64,000 nucleotides of DNA from Hyposmocoma kahamanoa (lineage: Eukaryota; Arthropoda; Insecta; Lepidoptera; Cosmopterigidae), in contig NW_020653718.1 of NCBI RefSeq assembly GCF_003589595.1, positions 1,863,651 through 1,927,650 of the forward strand, written 5' to 3'. The number at the start of each line of letters is the position of its first letter. Position 1 is the stretch's first letter. Below are positions 42,173-53,000 of this stretch, piece after piece. Under the pieces are notes generated by a model, which was not told where the DNA came from, did no database searches, and saw nothing but the letters and a program-made list of their open reading frames with translations. A program made the translations under genes and the position numbers.

Positions 42173-43359
42173 AGGGCTTTACACAGACACTCTTTCGCGC
42201 GTGATACAACAATCGTGAGTAATTGAGTGCGTGTGTAGGGAGCTCATTCATTTATCGTGAATTACGTCCTTAATCGTATTTTGGGTTTGGTCACGGGTCT
42301 AGAAAATCACGATCTGACAAGAGTCTTGGCCGGTAGTTTATTTATACCGCATTTCCGTATATAATGTGCCCGTCTAGGGGCCGACAGAACTGTAATATCG
42401 TTAAGGGCGCTTGCGCACTGCATCCGATTCATGTGAGTTCCGAATCCGAGAAATGACGGTCCGAAATGTCATAGGGAACATTTTTATTTCTAGGTATACA
42501 ATTGATATTTGTATTTTCTCGTATTCGCATCGTACTTAGTGCACAAGCGATATCCGATGTGGGTCCAGGGGGTCAATTCAGAACCTTATGATAAATCAGT
42601 TGTAGACCGATTCGAATTAATATCGTGCGATTTCTTTTCATTTTTATTCACGACACCCGAACGAACGTCAAACTGTCGTATTCGAAACCGAACCGAAATG
42701 ACGTCACTTCTGTACGATCGAACTTCTCGACCGGGAGTGACTTCAAATATTATTCATAACACTTACAATTATCGAATTAAGATACCGAACGTCCTTATTA
42801 TTTTGAATAAAGTCTGGATTTTGTTCAATTCTGTTAATTTATTTTAATGCAAGACTAATGCATTCCTATATTTTAGGCCTTTAAAGTCTTTCACCGACTA
42901 ACTTCGTAAACGCTGTTGGATAACGATATCGTATCGAACGTCTACCTCGGAAAGCGCCCTTCGATTCGAGAACTATATCCAATCGAACGATTCGATGAAA
43001 ATATCGAAGAGTTGTGAACCTGGGTCTAGGTTTTCTATATCTATATATCATATTATATATCTCGACACGACGAATTAGGGCCCCAAGTCCGCTAAGGTTT
43101 TAAATCATCGCAATTGTATGTCTATAGAGAGTCAAAGCCAGGATTTTGTAGGTTTGGTATTCTTCTAAAAGTTAAATAGTGGCTTGTCCTAGGCGAGCTA
43201 CCGAGCTACTATTCAACTGACATTGCATTTTTTTAATATTCTGCTCTTCAATGGCCAGTCGATGATGTAGTCTACTAATTATTTGACATTAAATTGCTGA
43301 TTAAATTAATACATCTATGATATAATAGTTTATGCGCGTCAAAACTAAAATCCGTTACT

Positions 43360-43890
43360 GAGCTCGCAACGAGAATAGGTCCCCGATTGTATAACATCTA
43401 CCCACAAACCTAAAAATTGTTACAAACGACAAAACGTTTTATACCCGACTAAAACTCGGTGCCACACAGCCACCAAAACAATGAATTTATTGCAAACCAA
43501 ATTTCCCGATCGCATAATTTCGAAGCCGGAGCCAATCGAATCGATTGCAGCCTTGAAACTCAAAATTCGTGAAGTGATTATAAACTTTGATGAAATTATC
43601 GACATCTGTAACTGTGGTCGTGATGGACATTTATCAGATGTCATTTTTCATTCATAATTGCCAAACCTTACTTTTTTGACTAAATTTATTGCTTTTTTTG
43701 ATTTACAAAACAATGTTCTTGTTGAAAAACCCTTTATTTAGACAATCAGTAGTTATGTTACTTTATTTTATATTCATTATTATTGTTTGGGTTAGTGACG
43801 ATCACATTATACCTTGGCATTGTATTTTTCATTGTAACATTGTGACATTGATGATATGAAATAAATGATTCTATTCTATTCTAAAAAATA
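43360..43890 (+). mobile_element. Non-LTR retrotransposon 3' end with ATTCT tail
   Basis: Shares gagctcgcaacgagaat, ccccgatt and acatctacccacaa with the element at 35366 and ends gaaataaatgattctattct. The coding content is destroyed. Confidence 0.65.
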
Positions 43891-43942
43891 AGATATGCAT
43901 AGTAAGTTCCTTGTTAGTTTGGTAAGGCAACATCCATCGTTA

Positions 43943-44599
43943 TGGCGCGTGTATACTAAGAAAGAACGCTAAGAAATTCGTCATGTCTGCAACAGAAAAG
44001 ACGAGAATGGCCTTGTACACGACAAGAATTTTGTCGAATCTAGCCACGGAAATATGTATGTCGTGTCTATTGCAGACAAGAAAATGATGAGTATGTACAC
44101 GATACGAATGCTTTCGGGCAGACATATGTAGGGTAAACGTGTCAGTGCACTTCCAGGTAGCTGTCGTTTTACTACCGACTGTGTGAAGATATATGTTGAC
44201 TACTAATAAAAAAAAAAATGGTGATTGCAAATTATATGTATAGTATAATAAATATTTCTCTCCATGCCACAAAAGTACGTTGTTTATCTTTATAAATCTC
44301 TAAGGTTTTGTCCCACAATACGGGTCGTTCATCAACTAAACTTATAGTAAATCATGTATTTTATTAGTCGCAATAAAATTAGTGGTGCAACAGTGGTACT
44401 TTGCAACACCAGCTCACGCGCATAAACGTTCGTTTGCAGACAATGCGTCCCCTATAATAATGGCAGAGTGCGTCGAGCCGGGTGTAGAGTTGTAGACAAG
44501 ATTTTTTTCTTGTTCGAGGCTGTGTACACAGTTCCTGTGTAGAAACGACACGAATTCTTGCATAGACCCGGCGAGTTTTCTTAGCGTGTACACGCGCCG
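43943..44599. mobile_element. 657-bp MITE with TTA duplication
   Basis: The ends TGGCGCGTGTATAC and its imperfect inverse GTGTACACGCGCCG are flanked by TTA (43940-43942 and 44600-44602). TTA suits PIF/Harbinger-type insertion. No transposase is encoded. Confidence 0.65.
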
Positions 44600-44984
44600 T
44601 TAGTGATTGTATAAATGAATGCTCAAGTGCCTTTGCAACTAGATTTTAGCAGAATAACAAATATTATCGTAATTGCAATATAATATCAATGGAGTTTCAA
44701 TAGAATTACAATAACCAATGGTTTAAGAAAAAATAGCAGAATTGGGCCCCTGATATGCCTTTCCAGCTACAGCATATTATAAGCTATTGAAAAACCTTAT
44801 TCAATACGTCCAGTAAGTGACGAATTAGAGGTAGTTACAGCTATTTCTAGTGTTGGGTCATGGAAAAATTTTCATTTTATAAAACCTTTTTTTTTTCAGA
44901 AAAGTAAATACTTTTCCGGATATTTTTCCTTTTTTTTTCACATTTGACGAATCGATGGAGCTATTGAAAACGTTTTTTTCTGTA

Positions 44985-45510
44985 ATTATTATTACATAGA
45001 TCGAACACTCTGAAATTTTTTCGAACCGACGTCTTCTAGCATACCGTGGCAGACGCTATACCAACTAAGCCACGGAACGAACCAGCGGACCTCACGATTT
45101 TTTTTTCTATGTGTTTGTTATCGTGTCTTTGTATTTGGTTTTTCAACGACTTTTTAGTCGTAGCGCCATCTATGAGAAATCTATGAAAGTTTTATCACCC
45201 AGTTAGATACCTTTGCAGCTACCAGCCCTGGCGAGAGATGTAGTTATTCACTGTATTTTAATTTTTTTATTGAATTGATATTCAATTATTTTTCTAAAAG
45301 TACTCTACTAGTTTTTTTATAATTATTAATACAAAGATCGAACACTAAAAAAGTTGGTATATCGTCTGGCATGGTATGCTAGAAGACGTCGTTTCGAATC
45401 CGGCCGGATCGAAGGAATTTTTTCTGTGTTCGATTTTTGTATTAATAATAATAACAAACTAGTGAAGTAATTTCACAAAAATAATTGAATATCAATTCAA
45501 TAAACAATTT
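44985..45510. repeat. tRNA-like composite repeat with inverted arms
   Basis: A minus-strand tRNA-like head (A box tggcttagttgg, B box ggttcgaa) at about 45020-45085 is followed by a unit in which arms 45267-45344 and 45426-45502 are inverted repeats around a plus-strand tRNA-like B-box region (gtttcgaatccggccggatc). No functional tRNA is predicted. Confidence 0.6.
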
Positions 45511-47234
45511 AAAATACGTTTTTTTTCGTTGTTGTGGAATAATTTTAAATCTTTTTGTTTTTTAGCTATACAAGTTTATTTTATAATTCACGCTAAATAA
45601 AACTTTAAAAGATATTTCTAAACGTAGAACATATTAAGAGCCTTCGAAATTATATTTTTCATTAAATGATTATCACTAGTATCAGGTTTCTTACAACGGT
45701 ATGACTTCTTTTTATTTTCCCGATATTTCGGAACGGTTGAACGTTCCATGGTCACGGGTTGACTGTAAAAAATCTATAAAATTAAAATCTATTTAAAAAA
45801 TATAAAAATATATTTTTCATATTTTTGCTGTTATTTGGGAATTTTTCCGGAATAATTTCCACTATTTGAAATTTTTCGGGAAATTACCCAACAATAGCTA
45901 TTCCCAAGAAACGTTGACCGATATAAATACGACTATTAGAATTTCACTGTACTAATAAAGTGTCTACTTTGACGTGACTATTCATAAAGCCACAGACATA
46001 AATAAGGTACCTACATAGGGACATAAATAGGTAGACAAAATCGCTACCTTTTCGTGTAGTGCTGTTTCAGCCGAATACATTAATTGTTTGCACAGCAGTT
46101 TCTTACAATGTTATATTTGGTTTTACTTTGTTGCCAGTTCACTAATAATTTTGAGCCACTGACATTGACATTAGGTTTACTTAGCACGTCTTGTCGTGTA
46201 ATTGAGTGAATATGATGTAGTTAGTGTATGATTTTTAAGAATAACGTTTTTAAATAAACATTAAAAAAAATTTAAACTTACACTCACAGGCACGTTAATT
46301 CAGCGGAACAAAAAAGTGATAATAAGAAACGGTAACGTTTATATAGAAATAAATAAGAATTATACAGTCATAAAGTTGCAATTAAATTTAAAAATGTTAA
46401 CTTTAGCATTGATTAAGTAAAATCTTAATTACTGAAATTCACAATAACGCAATAATCAGCCTCGAACAACTCGACAAAACCTGTATCAGTAGATCAGCAA
46501 GGAATTAAAACAAATCAATAAAATACAGTCATCTAATTTTTTATTTTCAAGTTACACCTAGACTTAAAAATAACCGGCCAGACTTTTGGAAAAACACTGC
46601 ATTTTGTATACAGCGACGGCAAAATGGAGCACGTGCGCATAAATCTATAGATTACTATTTCTGACCCTTATGTGTTGGCATAACTTGTATTTATGCGTGC
46701 CTTCTACTAGCGTGACCGTGGTCAGGTAAAAAGTCTCAATATGTACTCGGTTCTAGTCGTAAAACCGTCGCGCCGTTTCAAAGTTATTTCAATAATAATA
46801 AGCTTGTAGGCATCTTCTAAACAAACAAAGCAGCGACTAATTCTAAACTTTTACGACTAGAACCAACTGAAAAGCTATTTTTTACCTGGCTACTCAAATG
46901 TCAAAAACTCAACTCTGTTCATAAATTGACTATGATAACTAATTGTGTTTATTAAATTATTTTAGTTCGTCGAAGAACTGAAATAATTTCAATAATCACT
47001 CAATCACACATAATTATAAGTATAAGCAAGAATAAAAATTGATGAGGTGTAAATTCAGAACGCATCCGAAGATAAACTTTTTCTTTTCATTAAAAAAGGT
47101 TTTATAGTTCAACTGTTTTTCTTTCAGGATTCGCTCGGAGTCTTTTGGAGAAAAAAGTGTCGTTTTTATTTTGACTTTCAATTATTTTGTGAAATCTAGT
47201 TTAAAGTGGAATAGGATAGTGCTATTTATTTTTT

Positions 47235-47450
47235 TTAAATAAATAACGCACACACTCAACATAGCCCCGCACTAGGGAAACCCTGTGTCGCGGGTGCCAT
47301 GGACACACACATAGACAACCACAAATTACACCCAAACTCACGAGAGAAATAAATGTAAGCCATACAAACATTTCTCCCGGCCCGGGAATCGAACCTGGGA
47401 CCTCTGCGTGGCAGTCCGGCATGGTAACCGTTCGGTCACGGAGGCAGTAG
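47235..47450 (-). repeat. tRNA-Gly-derived SINE, best-preserved copy
   Basis: In reverse: gcctccgtgaccgaacggtt, ctgccacgcagagg, ggttcgattcccgggccggg, then the body to gtgtgtgcgttattt. Confidence 0.8.
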
Positions 47451-48781
47451 TGTGCCTTAATCGAAGATTAAAACGCGAAATTATACGAATCTCGAACTAA
47501 AATACCCGTATCGGCCCGTTTTAAGGAATCCCGAGTCAATCCAAGCACGCCGCCTCAAATTGCCTATCCTCTTTGTGGCGGCCATATTTACGGAAACATA
47601 TTTAAACTTCATGTTTAGGCTGATGGCTTTGCCAAAGCCTTAATAAATTAAAAAAAAAATTCTTTCATCTGCCATTTCCCTCGCTATAGTGAGGTGAAAC
47701 GTTGCGTGGTAGTATCTCTTAGTTTGTGGTTGCGGGTTTCGCTCGGCAGCAAAGTTGTTTTGCGTGTCGTGACTTGAAACCCTCGCTACGCTCACGAATC
47801 TATTTTTTGCTTCCTTCGCTACCTCAGGTTTCAATACAAGTACTCGCATTAAACAATTTTGCAGCCTTGCATAATAAATAACTATTTTATGTCACTGAGT
47901 CAAATAAATTAAAGAAATAAATATCGTTCTTGTGCAACAGCCGCTGAAAATCCGTGCGTTGACAGTGCATCGCGCCTTGCCGCCGCGCCGGCGCCGGCGC
48001 ATCAAAAGGGCGCCCGTCCCTATGGCCTTCAACTATGCCTACTTGTCCTAGCGGTTAGTTATACTACTCCCAATATCGCAACACTTTGACTCAATTGACA
48101 TTGCCGCCATGTGTAAAGAGCGTTTGCGTAATGGTTCCGAATCCGAGAAGTGGCGGTCCGAAATGTCACGAATATATTTACGCGCATATGTATCGCGTAT
48201 TTTGATAACAGATACTTTTAATTTTAGTTTTCTTTTGTTAATTTCAGTTAGTTTTTTAAAATGAAGCAACTACATGAAATTCTAAGTGTAAACTCCTGTG
48301 GAGTACATAAACTTCTTGCTTGCAACGCGATGTTTGCGCGCGTTTTAATCGATTCACTATAGCGCGTTTGGTGCGTATACGCAATACGGCGCGCCGTGTG
48401 CATATGCTCTTATCTACTCAATAGAGTAGAGTTCTAGAATACGACCCTTAGATTCTTAGATCTGTATTTGGTATGTAAGGTAAGTTCAAATTTGCAAGCG
48501 TCCTCCGCGACGATTCCCACCGTCGTTCTGCACAGAGTTGTTACCGCTTAGAGCGATCTATTTAAATCTATTTATTTTTGTATGAAAGAAAAATCTGATG
48601 AATGATGACAATAGTCATGGGACAAAAGTTATAATAAGGCCACATCTGCAAAATTACAACTTTTCAATAGACATGTTTCAATATTCTACGAACAGAATTG
48701 ATCTGATGATTTCAAGTGTAATTTGCTTGACCTTTAAAACAAAGGTATTTTTAATATTTTTTAAATAATTTCTGCATTATA

Positions 48782-49110
48782 ATTATTAATATGAAGATTA
48801 GGCCGGATTAGAACCGACGTTTTCTAGCAAACCGCGTCAGACGCAACGCCAATTAAGGCACGGAACGACTTACTACGTTGTAGTATCTTTGTATTTGGTT
48901 TTTCAACGACTAATTAGCCGTAATGCTATCTATGAGAAATCTATGAAAGTATTTCGTCACCCAGTTAGATACCTTTACAGGTACCAGCCCCTGCAACGGT
49001 ATCTAACCGTTAGTTAGAATCCGGCCGGATCGAAGGAATTTTTTCTGAGTTTGTATTAATAATTATAACAAACTAGTGGAGTAATTTCACATAAAAATAA
49101 TTGAATATCA
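48782..49110 (-). repeat. tRNA-like composite repeat, second copy
   Basis: Same order as 44985-45510: gaaccgacgttttctagcaa, the tctatgagaaatctatgaaa block, ccagttagatacctttac, then gaatccggccggatcgaagg and the tail attgaatatcaattcaata. Confidence 0.65.
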
Positions 49111-49824
49111 ATTCAATAAAAATTTATTTCTTCATTGTCTTTGTTCCAGATAATGGATATAACCATAGAACTTACAACGTATTTTGTACCATACTGTAAT
49201 AGTTTCAGGAAATTATTCATACTGTAATAAATTACATATAATCTAACTGTAAATAAAACGATGTACGTAATCAATGCGAAGGCTTTATTTGACTCTTATA
49301 AACAGTCCTTAGTAACTAAGAGTTAAGTAACAATGCGTGATTTCGAAAGCCGTCGTTCAGTTTGTGCGGCGCCTTATATACCACAGTCATAGATATTCAT
49401 AAATATAAATATATATAGGTTTATTTGCATCGTTCGGCGCATATCGTTGAGCATCCATTGCGTTTTGTCTTTCTTTTTTAAATAACCGTAACAAATATAC
49501 AAAATTCGGGATATATACAGGCAATGGGTGCCCTAGCACCTATGGAATGTCAAATGCGCGCTCGGACACCGCGTTTTGACCAAAAGCAGTGGCGAGAGCG
49601 CTTGCTTATGTCAAAAGCGTGTCTCTATAATAATTACCCTTAAGTGTATAACCATCATAAGTAAGTGAAATATGTGTAATGTCCTTTTTGTTCCAAAGCC
49701 TGGCATTGAATTGATATAAAGTGATGATTTTACAAATGAGGGTAGTTTTACGTAGTCAAGTCCAGAGGGTAGACCGACATTTCGCGGACAGATCGCTCTT
49801 GACATTTTATTTTCGCTTTCGTAA

Positions 49825-50047
49825 TCAGAGCGGGGGAGGGCCCTCCGGGTAGCGCAGGACTGGCTCCAGGGCCAGTCCGGGGGATCGGCAATCGGAATGC
49901 GCGTGGGGGGCCAGCGCTGCGGCCCCCAACAAAATCAGCAGCAGAGCCTGGAACGGCAGTGACGCGCGGGCCACCCTGCACACGAACCGCAGGCCTCGCT
50001 GCAGTCTGGTCATTTCTTGGTCTTGGTCCTCATCACTTACGACCACG
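49825..50047 (-). CDS. Msp300: Msp300 last exon (KASH domain)
   Basis: Acceptor TGTCCAACAG, then [12 protein letters not shown], a basic stretch, the membrane span, and the luminal tail with one cysteine (SDCRSPG) and the terminal PPPL that inserts into the SUN trimer. Between that cysteine and the end there are 20 residues; in vertebrate nesprin-1/2 and fly Msp300 I recall 23, so three residues appear to be missing. The exon is GC-rich. Confidence 0.93.
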
Positions 50048-53000
50048 CTGTTGGACATAATGATTCAATAAATGATAGATTCCACTTGATTTTTAAATAT
50101 ATTAAATAGGCATGCAAAAGAATTTATCAAGTTGGAAAGTTTTTACTTTCTGTACAGAGTAGTGAGGAGAGAGATATATTTCCAAATGCAAAACTGTATA
50201 ATTAATATTAAATTGAAACTTTTTTATGCAAATCAAAGTAAAAAGTATTTCTTTTATAAAGTTACTATCTATAAAGTGTTACAAAAACCAGCAAAGTGTG
50301 ATTTTGATAAGCTAATTATTAAGTTATATACTTTTAGAACCTTCTTCATTATAGGCGGTACCTTTACAGGTGCCCCGAGCTGACGTTGATGTCGCTTTTT
50401 GATCAAAAATGTATTAATGAGGACAAAGATCGAATACACAAAAAATTTCTGTGTTCGATTTTTGTATTAATAATCATAACAAAACTGGTTATTTCACAAT
50501 ACAAAATTCTCAATAATACATTAGTTTTTAAGGTTATTTATATCTCGTTTTTTTGTAATATTTTGTAACACCCATTAATATAATTAATATAATCCGTAAA
50601 TTAATATAACAGGCAACAAAGGAGGTGTTAGAGCAAACAAACTACACAGTGTAGGTTACTTACTCATTCTCGTCGAGAGGTGGCAGGTTCATGGTCGATA
50701 TTTGTTCCTCCTCTTCCTCCAAAAGCTAGGGGAGGGAAAAATACGTCAAAATACGGTGCAAAGCAACTAAATACTGTGAGCTCACAGGGTAGTATAGGAT
50801 TGTAAAAACTTTAATCATAATGAAGATAATTTAATCTTCGTTGTGTTAGTCGTAATTTTTAATTCTCTTTTGAATAGTTAATGGTTACAAATAGACTAAA
50901 AATAATTCTAATTTTGCAATCCCATACATAATACGTCTAATCTTAATATTTAGGAATGGATTTTGCTCTTTGTAAGTAGGTTTTCTATAAAATACCTCTG
51001 TATATGAGGACAGGTAACTAAAAATAATAAAGCCTGCTTTGTGAAGTCTCTGGAATTATTCAGTGCTCTGTGGAGGGGTAAGCAGTGGTAAGCTCGGGCA
51101 ACGTAATAAATGGTTTTTAGTTATAATTTTTCATATTTTTTTCATTGTTATCGGTGTTGTAGTTTTTTGAGATCAAAGAGTAGACAGGGGCGCGTTTAAT
51201 AATTTAATATATTTGTGGTCAATTATTTTGTAAGCCCGTAGTATTTAAAATTGAGATTTGATTTTTTTTTCGATTTTTGTTAACACAATGGTTTTCCGAT
51301 GAACAGCTTAAAACACAAGAAAGTGCAGTTCTATTTGTTTGAAACTTATGAAAGTAAAGGTGTGCATGTACCTGTGGTGCGGCTGCTGCAGCGACAGCGG
51401 CCAGTGCAGACTGCGCGCGCGTTGGTTGGCGCGCTAACGCCGCGCCCAATTTGAGTGCGTATACGGCGGACAGCTTACGTAGCGACTGGAGGCGCAGTCG
51501 GAGTTCGCCTAGCCTGTTAAGGACAGACGAATATTTTATAAACGTCTATGAAATATATAATTGTAAAGTAATATAATATAATTGCGTGTGATGGCACTTT
51601 GGTTTGGTTTACTGGGTTTTTTAATATATGATTTGATTTTTTACGATCTGCAATATTACGCAGTACAAACTGTTGCAATAAGGTATGAGCAGAGTTAAAT
51701 TTTGTTTTTCTCTACAGATAATAATGCTCACACTTAGAGCCTCGTACTAGGGAAACCCCGTATCGCGAGTGCTATGGATACATATATTACACAAACCCAC
51801 GAATTATATTCAAACTCTCGAGGAAATAAATGTACGCTATACAAATATTTCTCCCGGCGCGGGAATTGAACCCTGGACCTCTGCGTGGCAGATTGGCAGA
51901 TCAGCACGGCACATAGACAGTTAAGTACATTAATGTGTACTAAGCACTTGTAAGTTCTATGTGTTTATTGTGTTATTACCTTGAGAAGCGATTGTAAATT
52001 TTTGTTTCTGCTCGTATTTATGCCAAATAAATGTTTTACCTGTCTGCCTTAAATGTGAATGTAGGCACAGGGGGTTTAGTCCCGTTCTCCATCGAAAGCA
52101 ACTGTCAAATAAGTAATATTCCATTTATAAATAAAGAATAAAGCTTCATATGTGACACGAGTATTACATAATTGACAGTTATTGTTTTCGACGAATGTGG
52201 GGCGGAGAACAGGAGTACCTAAGAGTTGAAACGGCGCTTGTGACAAAACTAAAAACCGAGAATCTACTTATAACTAATATTCTCTTGCTATAACTTCATA
52301 CCTTATCCACTTAGGAAAAACTAAAAGCAGTGACAGGTTGGCCTTTTTTAACCGACTTAAAAAAGGAGGAGGTTCTTAATTCGACTGTATGTTTTTTTCT
52401 TTTTGTATTTATGTTACGCGATAACTCTGGTATTTGTGAACCGATTTTCATGATTCTTTTTTTGTTGGAAAGAGCGCACCTCCATAGTGGTCCCATTTCA
52501 TTTTGAAGAAAATAATTCACCTCTAAGGGTGGTTAATCACGCATGAACATTCATTTCTATAAATAGCGCCTGAATTTTACTTAAGGAACAATTATTTTAA
52601 TGGTTGGTTTTGCTATTCTCCAATTCAAGGCGTTTTTCTCTCATTATACTTTAAGTAGTGACAATAGATTTTTATTATCTCCTGTGTCAAGTCCTGTATA
52701 GTATTACGAACAAGGGGATATTTCAATAGAACTTGGCAAACTTGACTTCTTTTTAGCACTCTGTACTGATTATTATCATATAGTATATATATATCGCATA
52801 GTAGCAACTTTGCCTATTTCTGCCGCCAAGCAGTAATGTCACCATTACTGTGTTCCGGTTTTGAAGGGGACTTGCAACTTATGTCACAGGGTGACGAGCG
52901 CAGTGGCGGTGCCCCTCAGGTCTTTGTCATTTAAGGCGTGTAGCTTACCACCAAGCGAACCGTGATGAAATAAAAAAACCGACCTCAAAAGTACGTGGAA

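Larger units (their letters stand above)
42173..49824. other. Repeat-rich intergenic spacer between tetraspanin and Msp300
   Basis: No host coding exon was recognised in 7.6 kb. It holds a block of short shared repeats (about 42405-43020, with ccgaatccgagaaatgacgg matched near 48128), a LINE 3' end (43360-43890), a MITE (43943-44599), tRNA-like composite repeats (44985-45510 and 48782-49110), a foldback-related fragment (45680-45770) and a tRNA-Gly SINE (47235-47450). The Msp300 3' untranslated region must lie at the right edge; its polyadenylation site is not certain. Confidence 0.6.

Noticed and set aside
42509..42847. Plus-strand 112-codon open frame as a gene
   Set aside because: No conserved motif. 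It overlaps dispersed repeat sequence, partly repeated near 48128, and has no exon partner.
47380..47450. Functional tRNA gene
   Set aside because: A and B boxes and a Gly-like anticodon arm are present, but the acceptor stem does not pair and the sequence continues into a SINE body. The same holds for the tRNA-like head near 45020-45085.
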